From contig DATKLE010000046.1 of NCBI GenBank assembly GCA_035542575.1, positions 1-64,000 on the forward strand: a DNA stretch of 64,000 nt, read 5' to 3'. Of this stretch, positions 54,250 to 64,000 are shown one piece after another. Under the pieces are notes generated by a model that saw only the letters and a list, made by a program, of their open reading frames with translations, was not told where the DNA came from and ran no database searches. Positions within the stretch are counted from its first letter, which is position 1. Every line of letters begins with the position of its first letter. Position numbers and translations under genes: made by a program. The DNA comes from JAIQET01 sp035542575 (lineage in GTDB: Bacteria; Acidobacteriota; Terriglobia; Terriglobales; Acidobacteriaceae).

Positions 54250-54696
54250 ATGAATCTCTTGCGGGCGACATGGTTTGGAGGCAGGAATTTGAGAATCATC
54301 CAAAAAAGGGCGGATCACTGGGTCATTGCACTGGAGCCAACGGAACAGTTGCAAGCCGTCGTCGAATCGTGGGCACGGGCATCGTTTGAAATGGCGGGAC
54401 CCGCTGGAATCGGCGCAATCACGTCATTCGATCCGGCGACGCAATGGCGGGACGTTGAGAGGGAAGTGATGAACAAGAGATACGCGGGAGATCCAAGTTG
54501 TGTCCTTGAGATGGACTATGTCGCTGGCCGACGTTGCAAGACGACAATTGTACGAGGACGCAAATATCTTAAGGTCTATCCCGGCGAAGGGCGGGAAGAA
54601 CAAATCGAGACCATGTACTTGCTCGCGACGAAGCATTTGGCGCAGAAGGTCGAGGAGTTCCGGAGATTGTCCTCCCAAACGCGGTCTGTTCAATAG
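54250..54696 (+). CDS. Hypothetical protein in the accessory island
   Basis: This 148-residue protein begins 12 bases after the immunity-like gene, so the two are probably co-transcribed. It is soluble, with no signal peptide. The C-terminal third is helical and charged (KYLKVYPGEGREEQIETMYLLATKHLAQKVEEF). The central part has scattered aromatic residues (WVIAL, WARASFEM) and a single cysteine in each half. I do not recognise the family. Its base composition is less GC-rich than the flanking housekeeping genes. Confidence 0.55.
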   Translation: MNLLRATWFGGRNLRIIQKRADHWVIALEPTEQLQAVVESWARASFEMAGPAGIGAITSFDPATQWRDVEREVMNKRYAGDPSCVLEMDYVAGRRCKTTIVRGRKYLKVYPGEGREEQIETMYLLATKHLAQKVEEFRRLSSQTRSVQ

Positions 54697-54889
54697 GTGT
54701 TTCTCTAACTTTCTCGGCGGGTCCACTTCGCGGAGGTTCAGTCCGTAATTCCCTCTCCTCTCTCGGGTCATTGGACAGTGTGTTCCACAGAGCCCCAGCA
54801 TGCGCGTCGCCTTTGGGGCCGGCCCACTCTCTCCCAGCAACACAATCCCGGAGGTAAGTATTTCGTTGAGGTCGCGTTAACAGAATTCT

Positions 54890-55645
54890 ATGATTCGCCG
54901 TATGACAGGCAACGATAGAATCATTCTTGTTCGCGTAAGAATTGAGAGGGCCAAGAAGCACCTCACTAATTTGGAGCGCGAAATCGGGACATTTGGCAGC
55001 AGGAAGTTCTACGCGGTCACGACCGATCCTGATACGAAGCAACGCGAACTGGGTGAGCATCGGATTCTTGACTTTGATTTTCTTGCCGCCGCTGGAGATG
55101 TTGTCCACAATCTTAGGGGCGCCCTCGATCACCTTGCATGTCAACTCGTTTGGGTTGGCTCTGGAGAAGAGCCGAGCCGCCGTGTTGAGTTTCCTATCGC
55201 TAAGGATTCCACTACTTACGAAAGAGACAAGGCTCAAAAAGTAGAAGGCATGTGCCCGAGAGCGATAAAAGCTATCGATGCGCTCAAGCCTTACAAGGGT
55301 GGGAATGACACACTCTGGCGAATCCACGAGCTTGACAACATCGACAAGCACAGGGAGTTGTTCACCTATTCGAGGGATTGCATGCTCGTTGCTGATTGGC
55401 TGGCCGAGTCCGCTCCGCTCGGGCCTTCCGGATTCCATGGGCCCTACAACCTCAAAGCACGCAACCCACAGTTTTCCTCCATTGGGGCGTTTGACAGCGA
55501 AGTGGAGACGGGTTTGGAACTCGAAGTTGATAAAGCGATTCGCAAGGTGAAGATTTCTGCGAGTGATGCGATCCTTCCATCGCTCCATCAGTTAGTTGAC
55601 TTTACCTACGACCTGGTTCTGAGCTTCAAACCCTTTCTGGAATAA
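54890..55645 (+). CDS. Hypothetical protein with an R-x4-H motif (HEPN-like?)
   Basis: This 251-residue protein is soluble and largely helical. Residues 76-81 read R-G-A-L-D-H within HNLRGALDHLACQL, an R-x4-H motif of the kind that forms the active site of HEPN ribonucleases. Near 149-155 is a second conserved-looking motif, DNIDKHR. The family is known to me only as a hypothetical protein with LDHL and DKHR motifs. The gene lies in an AT-richer accessory island; it may be a defence or stress RNase, but this is inference. The 193 bases upstream hold no gene. Confidence 0.65.
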   Translation: MIRRMTGNDRIILVRVRIERAKKHLTNLEREIGTFGSRKFYAVTTDPDTKQRELGEHRILDFDFLAAAGDVVHNLRGALDHLACQLVWVGSGEEPSRRVEFPIAKDSTTYERDKAQKVEGMCPRAIKAIDALKPYKGGNDTLWRIHELDNIDKHRELFTYSRDCMLVADWLAESAPLGPSGFHGPYNLKARNPQFSSIGAFDSEVETGLELEVDKAIRKVKISASDAILPSLHQLVDFTYDLVLSFKPFLE

Positions 55646-55726
55646 CTCATGATTCGACGCAATGAGGAGCCGCAGCGGTTTGAAGTCGACGCGCGGATGT
55701 TCCGATATGGCCGAAAATCCCCGCCC

Positions 55727-55751
55727 TGTCTCTCCACAGAACGGAGAGACA
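55727..55751. other. Hairpin closing the accessory island
   Basis: A perfect 9-bp inverted repeat, TGTCTCTCC (55727-55735) with GGAGAGACA (55743-55751), has a 7-base loop. It sits between the convergent HEPN-like gene and the NtrC-type regulator. No U tract follows, so termination is uncertain. Confidence 0.5.
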
Positions 55752-55799
55752 AGGACAAGGCACCCTCGAGATTAGACTGGTGCGAAAGCCCGACCGCTC

Positions 55800-57178
<1,379 letters not shown>

Positions 57179-57182
<4 letters not shown>

Positions 57183-58465
57183 GCAGAGGCCCGCGCTCCT
57201 TCCTTCTTTGCAGCCGGTTCTCCCGCGGGGAAGAAGATCACAAAGCACGCACCTTTACCGGCAGCGTTCTCCAGCCGAATCGAGCCGCGGTGCTCATCCA
57301 CGATCTTGGAGACGATGGCAAGTCCCAGCCCGACGCCGGTGTTCTTGGTGGTCACGAAGGGATTGAAGATCTGTTCCCGCAAATCGGCGGGAATTCCGGG
57401 ACCGCTGTCTTGCAGCCGGACTTCGACTCCGCGTCGGCCGTTCACGTTGGCCGCGGCCACCTGGACGCGGAGCGTGCCGCCCTGGCTTCCCATTGCCTCG
57501 TAGGCATTCTGCACGAGGTTGACGAAGGCTTGCTCGCACAACCCTTCGTCGAGCGGCAGCAGCGGCAAATTCTCCTGGTAAGCGTGTTCCACCGTGATGG
57601 TCCCGCCCTGCCACTGCTCGGCAACCGACTTGAGAGCGCGGTCCAACAGGTCAGTAATCGACTGGAGGCGCGTTTCGGTGCGCAGCGGCCGCGCAAAATC
57701 CAGAAAGCGGCTCACCAGCACGCTGAGCCGGTTCACCTCGCTGGAAATGTAGCCGGCCAGTTCGCTGGCCAGGGGATTGGATGTCTCCAGCTTCTGATTC
57801 AACATCTCGGCTGAGCCCTTGATGACGCCCAGGGGGTTGCGAATCTCATGCGCCAGGCCGGCGGAGAGCTGGCCCAGGGCGGCCAGGCGTTCCGAGCGGC
57901 GGGCCTCGGCCTGGGCCTGGCGGAGCTGGCGGTTGGTGTCGGCGAGTTGTTCGGCCAGGCGTTGATAGAGGCTGGTTTGGCGGCGGTTCTCCACCGCAAA
58001 TCGGTTCACGACCAAAGCGGCGAGAAAGAAGAAAAGGATGCGGATGGCGAGTTCGGTAATACCCGAAGCAGTGAGTTGATATTCCTGCAGCGCGGGGTAG
58101 AGGTAGGAACAGTAGAGTGCCGAAGCCAGCAGTGTCCAGAGCAGGGTGGTGCGCGGACCGAAGTACACCGCGGCCGTGACCACCGGCAGGTAATAGATGG
58201 GATAGTAGCTGCTATTGATCGCGGGGCCGCCGGTGTGCCCCAGGAGCAGCGTGGCCAGCAGGAGCTTGAGCACGACGGCATAGACGCGCCCGGATTTGGG
58301 AAAGCGGGAGATAATCCGGCTTTCGAGAATCTGCACGATGCCGATGGCTAGCAGCGTAAGCTGCTTGTGAATCTCGCGCACTGGCGGCAGGATGGCCAGA
58401 CCCGCGAGAAAAAGCAGCCAGGCTACGTCCAGCCAATCCACGCCTTTGCGGCTTTCTTCCGCCAA
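57179..58465 (-). CDS. Sensor histidine kinase (NtrB-like)
   Basis: This 428-residue membrane kinase has five or six N-terminal membrane segments (DVAWLLFLAGLAILPPV onward), a short coiled coil, then a HisKA domain with the phospho-acceptor H near residue 206 (LAHEIRNPLGVIKG). The HATPase domain has N, G1 and G2 boxes (NLVQNAYEAM, DSGPGIP, TGVGLGLAI). The kinase and regulator form a two-component pair. It begins 76 bases after the second ppk2 gene. The signal is unknown; the neighbours suggest polyphosphate or energy state. Confidence 0.94.
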
Positions 58466-58541
58466 CGGGGGTTCCTCAGGGACAGTCTATCGAAAAAGCA
58501 GACCAAGGATGGGCCGGGGGACCCTCAAGTCTCTGCGCGCC

Positions 58542-59249
58542 TCAGTTCAACCCCTGCTCGATGCTGTCCACGATCGTGCGCAACACCTTCACCCGCGCAA
58601 ACAGTTTGTCGTTGGCTTCCACTACGGTCCAGGGGGCGTAGGGGGTGCTGGTATGGGCCAGCATGTCCTCGGCGGCGTTTCGGTAGAGGGTCCACTTGGC
58701 GCGGTTGCGCCAGTCTTCCTCGGTCAGCTTGTAGCTGCGAAACGGATCGAACTCGCGCCCTTTAAAGCGGCGCAACTGCTCGGACTGGGTGATGTGCAAC
58801 CAGAACTTGCAGATCACCATGCCGAAAGAATGCTGGTGCGACTCGAATTCATTGATCTCGCGGTAGGCGCGCTGCCAGTCGTTTGCGACGCAGAATCCTT
58901 CCACACGCTCCACCAGCACGCGGCCATAGTAGCTGCGATCGAAGATGGCCAGGTGCCCGTTGCGCGGCAGATTGCGCCAGAACCGCCAGAAGTAATGATG
59001 GGTTTTTTCTTCTCCCCTGGGCGCAGCATAGGAAGAGACGGTAAATCCGCGGGGATCGAGCAATTCGGTCATGCGCTTGATGGCGCCGCCCTTGCCCGCT
59101 GCGTCCCAGCCTTCGAACAAGCACAGCACTGGAACCTGGCGTTTGAAGATGGCAAATTCCAACTCCCGCAGACGGACCTGGAGTTTGGGCAACTCTTCTT
59201 TATAGCGCTCAGGCGAGAGCTTCCGGTTCATCTTCAGGGTTTCAAGCAT
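58542..59249 (-). CDS. Polyphosphate kinase 2 family protein
   Basis: This 235-residue PPK2 transfers phosphate between polyphosphate and a nucleotide. The P-loop is GWDAAGKGG (K53) and the Walker-B-like motif is FDRSYYGRVLVERV (D104, R105). The lid and C-terminal motifs are complete. It resembles the active C-terminal domain of class II PPK2 (polyphosphate:AMP phosphotransferase). Its ATG at 59249 overlaps the stop of the upstream frameshifted paralogue by 8 bases and has GGAG upstream. It is followed by the two-component genes. Confidence 0.93.
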   Translation of the reverse strand: MLETLKMNRKLSPERYKEELPKLQVRLRELEFAIFKRQVPVLCLFEGWDAAGKGGAIKRMTELLDPRGFTVSSYAAPRGEEKTHHYFWRFWRNLPRNGHLAIFDRSYYGRVLVERVEGFCVANDWQRAYREINEFESHQHSFGMVICKFWLHITQSEQLRRFKGREFDPFRSYKLTEEDWRNRAKWTLYRNAAEDMLAHTSTPYAPWTVVEANDKLFARVKVLRTIVDSIEQGLN

Positions 59250-60067
59250 CAGGGATCTCCGCCGAGCGCGCCCCAAGCGTGGCACGCCTCGCTAACCTCT
59301 TTTTGTCCTGAACCACCGGTGGGGAGCCATGGGCTTTTGCCGCAGCCTGCGCCTGGCGCCGCGTAAGTTCAGCTTCAATCGCGTTCACGATGGTGCGCAG
59401 GAAGCGGACTCGGGCCCAGCGCAGGTCATTAGCCTCAATGACCGTCCAGGGAGCGTTGGGGGTGTCGGTCCTGGCCAGCATCTCCTCGACTGCGTCGACC
59501 CAGCGGGGGTACTCGGCGGTGGTGGCGGCGATACTCCTTGCTGATTTTCCAGCGCAGCAGGGGATCGTCCAACGCTTCGCGAAAGCGCTTCTTCTGCTCG
59601 GATTTGGAGATGTGGACCCAGAACTTCAGCAACACCTGGTGATCGTCGGTCAGCCAGCGCTCGAACTCATTGATCTGCTGGTAGGCTTCCCGCCAATGCT
59701 TCTTTCTGGTGAGCCTGTCGCAGCGCTCCACCAGCACCCGCCCGTACCATGAGTGATCGAACAGGGTCATCTCGCCATAATTGGGCAAAGCCATCTGGTA
59801 GCGCCACAGGAAGTGGTAGCGTTGCTCCAGGGGCGAAGGAGGCGAGCCGGAGCGCATACGGAACAATCGCGGGTCCAGCTTCTCCGTCAGTTTCTTAATC
59901 AGGTAACCTTTGCCGCCCAGGTCCCAGCCTTCCAGGCAGATGATCACTGCGACGCCCTGGTCCTGCGCCGCGTACTGCAGTTTGCGCAGTTTTTCCTGCA
60001 GCGCCGGCATTTGCCTGGCGTAGGCAGCCTTGGACAGGTTCTTCTTCAGATCAACGGTTTCCAACAT
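59242..60067 (-). pseudogene. Polyphosphate kinase 2 paralogue with a frameshift
   Basis: The first 180 or so codons (from 60067) encode a PPK2 domain with P-loop GWDLGGKG and the motif FDHSWYGRVLVERC. After RRHHRR the frame is lost. The expected continuation (WVDAVEEMLARTDTPNAPW onward) resumes one frame over and runs to the TGA at 59242. Removing one base around 59505-59512, next to a run of five G, restores the whole domain. It may be a sequencing or assembly error or a real lesion. In class II PPK2 enzymes the N-terminal domain is catalytically weak, so this copy and the next gene may be a split class II enzyme. Confidence 0.8.
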
Positions 60068-60135
60068 GGCGGCCTCCGCGGTATTTCAGAGCCCCAGAGG
60101 TCGGCTCGAGCGATCGCCACCGGCACAGGTTTCGG

Positions 60136-60858
60136 CTAGACGCTGCGCTGTTCGAGAAGGTTCCGAATCTCCTGCGCGATCTGCTCTACACCGCCTGCCC
60201 CATGGACGCGGCGAAGAGAGCCGTGCTGCTGATAGTAGCTGGTCAAGGGCAAGGTCAGCTCCTCATAGGTCTCAAGTCTTTGGGCAATGACCTCTTCCTG
60301 ATCGTCTTTCCGGGTGATCAGAGCTGTGCCATCAAGGTCACATACGCCCGGGTTCCGGGGAGGATTGGACAGCAGATTGTAGATTGAACCGCACTGCGGG
60401 CAGGTGCGACGCGCGGTCAGGCGCTGCAACAAGAGTGCGTGGTCGATGGCGATGTCAATAACCAGCAGCGGCACCTTTTCTGCGGGTTTGCCCCGTAGCA
60501 ATCCGCCCTGCAGTTGCCCGTCCAGCCATTGCGCCTGAGCGACAGTGCGGGGGAAGCCGTCGAGGATGAAACCCTGGGCGCAGTCCGGTTGTGCCAGGCG
60601 GTCCGCGACCATATCACAAACCAGTTGGTCGGGCACCAGTTCGCCACGTGCCATGATCGCCTGCGCTTTCTGGCCGAGAGGCGTGTTGCGACGGACATGG
60701 TCGCGGAGCAGATCGCCGGTGGAAATTTGCGGAACCCCGAAGTGAGCAGCGATCAGCTTGGCTTGAGTGCCTTTGCCCGCCCCAGGCGCACCCAGAAGAA
60801 CGATGGGCCCGGTGGTGCGCCGGGATGAGGTATCGGCCGAGACAGCTGGAGCTTCCAC
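60136..60858 (-). CDS. adk: Adenylate kinase
   Basis: Adenylate kinase interconverts 2 ADP with ATP and AMP. The 240-residue protein has the P-loop GAPGAGKG (K29), the AMP-binding ISTGDLLRDHV, and DGFPRTVAQA. The long LID is of the zinc type, with CPQCGS and a later C-D pair. I chose GTG 60858, 6 bases behind GGAGG; the frame is open upstream to 60939. It lies 68 bases before the ppk2 pair, so it may run with them to regenerate ATP from polyphosphate. Confidence 0.95.
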   Translation of the reverse strand: MEAPAVSADTSSRRTTGPIVLLGAPGAGKGTQAKLIAAHFGVPQISTGDLLRDHVRRNTPLGQKAQAIMARGELVPDQLVCDMVADRLAQPDCAQGFILDGFPRTVAQAQWLDGQLQGGLLRGKPAEKVPLLVIDIAIDHALLLQRLTARRTCPQCGSIYNLLSNPPRNPGVCDLDGTALITRKDDQEEVIAQRLETYEELTLPLTSYYQQHGSLRRVHGAGGVEQIAQEIRNLLEQRSV

Positions 60859-60992
60859 AGTTTGCCTCCTCTGCCCGCGCGCCCCGTGCTGAGGGGGCTG
60901 GATATGGGCAATCCCGAGACCCAGCTCGGGAAGGGGCATATCTTACAAGCGAAACCTCAGCGCGCGAAAGGGGGAACTTCGGCCTGTAGCTA

Positions 60993-62627
60993 CTATCGCG
61001 GGGCCGGGGGCGTTGTGTTCTGAGCCCTGACCGCGATCTTCTGACGGGCAATTACCAGCTCCGGGCGTTCCTCTCCGACCGCGATCTCAGTCAACTTCCG
61101 AAAATAGCGCTGAGCGGCAGTGGCATTGCCCGAGGCTTCAGCCGCGCGGGCGGCTCCATAAAGCGCATTGAAGCGATTGGGTGCGACCTGGAGAACGGTT
61201 TCATACGCCGCAAGGGATTCCGGGGCGTGGTGTTCCTGGAGCAGCAACTCGGCCAGCAGTTCCCGCGCCGGGGTGACGGCGCCGGGGGTGACCGAGTCCT
61301 TGTCCATGCTCTCTTCCAACTCGGCCGCCGACCGCATCATCGCGAGGGCATCGCCTTGGCCTGACTTCTCGGCGATCCACGCCGCTACTTCGCGCCGCTG
61401 CACCTCCACCTGATTCGACCAGTAAAGGCTGTTCTGCTTGGCAATGGCATCGCGCAAGGAGGCCAGGGTCTGCTCTGCTTGCCGGGCCCGGTCGAGACTC
61501 CCGGACCGTGCGCTGCCGAGCCCGATAGCTGTCCAGGTGATAGCCTGGGCCCAGGGCACGCCCTCTCCTCTCACTTGCAGGCGGCTCGCCTGTTCCCACC
61601 GGCCCAACTCGACGGTGTTACGCGCCGGAACTGCCGCCAGTGCATAGTCTCCAATCATGGTGAGTCCGGCGACAGGCGGCAGGGAGTTCATCGCATCCAG
61701 CACCGCCGTTGCCTGCTTCACGCGGCCGCTCTGCAGGTACGCATACTCGAGGTAGTCCATGGCGTGGAGCCGCTGGTCGCGGGCTTCCGCGTCTTTGGAG
61801 GTGCTTTCCGCCGCGGCCGCCAACTCCGCCGACTTGATATTGGAGCTGATCGACTCATCCCACGAGCCCACTCGCGTGAAGATATGCGACGGCATGTGGT
61901 TGGCGTGTGCCGACGCAGGCGCAATCTTGGCGTACATGCGCGCCGCTGTTATAGCCTTCTCTGCCAGCACCGGGTTGTCGTAGCAATGAATGATGTAGTG
62001 CGCAATCCCGGGATGCTGAGGTTGTTGCTTGAAAATAGGCTCGAGGATTTCGCCGCACTTGCGCTGATTGGCGAGTGTCTTGTCGGTTGCGGGGGCAGTG
62101 ATGCGGAGCGCCAGGGCGTAGAAAATGGCAGCTTCGCTGTCATCGGGATATGCCGCATGCAGCCTCCCCATCTTCTGCTCGAAGGCCTGAGCGTGGGTGG
62201 CGTTGTCCTTGCCATCCTCACGGTAAATTTCGGCCAAGGCATCGATGTAGGCTTTTTCGCGGGCGCTGGTCTTGGAGTTCGCGGCTGCGATCTCTTCAGC
62301 TTTCTGCAGGGCTGGGCGGCCGGCCCCCAGGTCGCTGTTGCCCCACAAGCCGTGGTAGTAAGACATCGCAACGCCCCACTGCGCCATGGCACAGCCGGGA
62401 TCCTCCTTGGAGATGTCTCCAAACGCCTGCCGGGCCTGCTCATACTGAAACGAGTGCAGCAATGCGACCGCACGATTGAAACTGGGCTCGAGGGTCTTCG
62501 CGCAGGACATCTGAAACTTCACGGCGCCCAGTTCCGCTTGCGTGAGTTCGTGGTGGTGCCCCTCATCACACCATGCCAGGGAGACGAACAGAACGCACAC
62601 GACGAGCAGGCCGGTCAAAACGCGCAT
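60993..62627 (-). CDS. Exported TPR-repeat protein
   Basis: This 544-residue protein has a signal peptide (MRVLTGLLVVCVLFVSLAW) and many tetratricopeptide-like helical pairs. Two conserved blocks are FKQQPQHPGIAHYIIHCYDNP and ASAHANHMPSHIFTRVGSW, seen in a family of bacterial TPR proteins of unknown function with metal-like His clusters. I chose the ATG at 62627, just behind GGAGGT; ATG 62639 is four codons upstream. The 219 bases to the divergent activase hold no gene. Confidence 0.82.
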   Translation of the reverse strand: MRVLTGLLVVCVLFVSLAWCDEGHHHELTQAELGAVKFQMSCAKTLEPSFNRAVALLHSFQYEQARQAFGDISKEDPGCAMAQWGVAMSYYHGLWGNSDLGAGRPALQKAEEIAAANSKTSAREKAYIDALAEIYREDGKDNATHAQAFEQKMGRLHAAYPDDSEAAIFYALALRITAPATDKTLANQRKCGEILEPIFKQQPQHPGIAHYIIHCYDNPVLAEKAITAARMYAKIAPASAHANHMPSHIFTRVGSWDESISSNIKSAELAAAAESTSKDAEARDQRLHAMDYLEYAYLQSGRVKQATAVLDAMNSLPPVAGLTMIGDYALAAVPARNTVELGRWEQASRLQVRGEGVPWAQAITWTAIGLGSARSGSLDRARQAEQTLASLRDAIAKQNSLYWSNQVEVQRREVAAWIAEKSGQGDALAMMRSAAELEESMDKDSVTPGAVTPARELLAELLLQEHHAPESLAAYETVLQVAPNRFNALYGAARAAEASGNATAAQRYFRKLTEIAVGEERPELVIARQKIAVRAQNTTPPAPR

Positions 62628-62846
62628 TAAGACCTCCATCGGACCCCCACGTCTTCGGCAAATTGTACAGCAAACCGAAACCGCGTTGAGGAACCAGAGG
62701 GCAATCACTCCCCGTTGAGATGGCTGGAGAGCGGGCCGAGATAAAGATCGCCTCCGCCACGCTGTTACAGCGGGGTGTGATCAAGCGCACAGAGTGCCGG
62801 TACATCGCCAGCTATGCTCGTGTGTGCTTGGTAGGGGAGTAGCGAG

Positions 62847-64000
62847 ATGGGCGTGTGTCTGGGTCTCGACATTGGGGCCGTCAGTCTGAAGCTGGCTGCC
62901 ATCGGCAGCGAAACTGATGGCGACCTGCTGGCTTCCCTGCCCGCGCACAACGGCAGTTTCTTTCTTACTCAGGCGTCCACGGGTAGCCCCCGCGCCGGTC
63001 AACTGATTGTGCTGTCTGCCTATCGAAGAATCCAGGGCAGCCCGGTGCAGGCGACATTCGAGTTGCTCAAACTTTTCTGCGAGCACATTCCAGAAGACCG
63101 AATCGAAGGCCTGCGCGTCACTGGCTCGGGCAGCCAGCTGATCGCCAAGATTCTGGACACCCCTGCGGAGAACGAATTCCGGGCTGTGGCCAGGGGTGTG
63201 CGCACGTTCTATCCGGAGGTGCGCACGGTTTTTGAAATGGGTGGGGAGTCCTCCAAGTACCTGCGGCTGGAGCGATCGAACGACTCGCGGCACCTGGGAA
63301 TCATCGACTATCAGTCGAGCGGGGATTGCGCCGCGGGCACGGGATCGTTCATCGATCAGCAAGCGTCGCGGCTTCTGTATGCGGTGGAACAGGTCGGCGC
63401 AGCGGCCTGCGCCGCCGCTTGTGCCGCTCGCGTGGCGGGACGATGCTCCGTCTTCGCCAAGACCGACATGATCCACGCCCAGCAGAAGGGCTACTCCACC
63501 GATCAGATTCTCCGCGGACTGTGCGAGGCCGTGGCGCGCAACTTCAAGTCCAGCATCGTGCGCGGCCGGCCGGTCATCCCTCCGGTTCTGTTTATCGGCG
63601 CAGTGGCGTTGAACGAAGGCGTTCGCAGGGCTTTGGGGGACGCCTTCAAGCTGCAGGATTCGGAGTTCGTGGTGCCGCCATTGCACTGCTGGCTGGGAGC
63701 GCTGGGCGCGGCCCTGTTTGCCGCCGAAGAGCCCCGCAAACAGGCTTTGCGCGGCATTGATGCCTTGCAACAGCACGCTTCCATAAAACAAACGTTTGCC
63801 GCCAACGATCGGCTGACGATGCAGGACGTCATTTTGCTGCGGGACCGGGTTCAACATCCGCCGCCTCCGGCAGCCGGCACTAGGATTGAGGCCTATCTCG
63901 GCATTGACATCGGGTCCGTAAGCACCAACCTGGTGGTGATCGACGCGGCCGGTAATCTGCTGAAGGAAATCTACGTCCCAACATCCGGGCGGCCCATTGA
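62847..64000 (+). CDS. BadF/BcrA/BcrD-type (2-hydroxyacyl-CoA dehydratase) activase, partial
   Basis: The first 384 codons are in the window and the gene continues past 64000. It has the actin-like ATPase fold: LGLDIGAVSLKLA at the N-terminus, GDCAAGTGSFIDQQ in the middle, and GRCSVFAKTDMIHAQQKG, which includes the cysteine that ligates the [4Fe-4S] cluster in such activases. A second ATPase domain begins near residue 350 (YLGIDIGSVSTNLVVID). This tandem layout is typical of the large activase family often carrying DUF2229 further on. GGGGAG precedes the ATG. The substrate enzyme is not in view. Confidence 0.88.
   Translation, partial: MGVCLGLDIGAVSLKLAAIGSETDGDLLASLPAHNGSFFLTQASTGSPRAGQLIVLSAYRRIQGSPVQATFELLKLFCEHIPEDRIEGLRVTGSGSQLIAKILDTPAENEFRAVARGVRTFYPEVRTVFEMGGESSKYLRLERSNDSRHLGIIDYQSSGDCAAGTGSFIDQQASRLLYAVEQVGAAACAAACAARVAGRCSVFAKTDMIHAQQKGYSTDQILRGLCEAVARNFKSSIVRGRPVIPPVLFIGAVALNEGVRRALGDAFKLQDSEFVVPPLHCWLGALGAALFAAEEPRKQALRGIDALQQHASIKQTFAANDRLTMQDVILLRDRVQHPPPPAAGTRIEAYLGIDIGSVSTNLVVIDAAGNLLKEIYVPTSGRPI

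Noticed and set aside
54569..55588. 339-residue open frame on the minus strand
   Set aside because: It is antisense to the HEPN-like gene and spans its start and an intergenic gap; no domain recognised.

Overview
The window looks like a chromosomal segment of an Acidobacteriota (Terriglobia-type) bacterium, GC-rich and Gram-negative. The pointers are a VWFA-related protein of the acidobacterial TIGR03436 type, MacB-like ABC permeases, a large Asp-box/Ig-like secreted protein, outer-membrane components, and short intergenic repeats. This is inference from gene content; no rRNA or tRNA gene was seen.

Layout. 1-138 is the 3' end of a bacterial class C group II intron. 166-10591 (minus strand) carries ftsK, uppP, an SH3/TPR-like exported protein, an inactive/active pair of M16 proteases, a threonine dehydratase-like enzyme and RNase J. 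10727-12082 (plus) has an EcsC-family protein and a HAD phosphatase. 12114-17607 (minus) is a lysine/diaminopimelate operon in the order asd-lysC-dapB-dapA-dapD, with a different repeat element in every gap between genes. galT follows on the plus strand. 18993-23782 (minus) holds an ECF sigma factor, its zinc anti-sigma factor, a DUF4097 protein, aroK, an exported protein and an AI-2E-type permease. 24001-33217 is mixed housekeeping: MFS transporter, VWFA protein, beta-barrel, CBS protein, HAD, ArnT-like glycosyltransferase, OsmC, cold-shock protein and PilZ.

33555-41611 (minus) encodes a MacA-MacB-like efflux set followed by a 1477-residue Asp-box protein. modBC (no modA) lies at 41770-43580, then a second PMT-type glycosyltransferase, a DUF3467 protein, an FMN-dependent hydroxy-acid oxidase, a vapBC toxin-antitoxin pair, two further MacB-like permeases without an ATPase, a FecR/DUF6600 exported protein and a cysteine synthase-like gene. 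54043-55645 is a small accessory island of poorly known genes, including a protein with an R-x4-H motif. 55800-60858 (minus) is a likely operon adk - ppk2 (frameshifted) - ppk2 - histidine kinase - NtrC-type regulator, which suggests polyphosphate-driven nucleotide recycling coupled to a sensor system. The window ends with a TPR protein and the start of a BadF/BcrA-type activase.

The most unusual signals are short arrays with a seven-base period in several sequence-unrelated families, REP-like GC hairpins at gene ends, DapA fused to a cysteine-bearing C-terminal domain, two genes whose reading frames suggest AUC starts or disrupted starts, and the accessory island at 54-55.6 kb.
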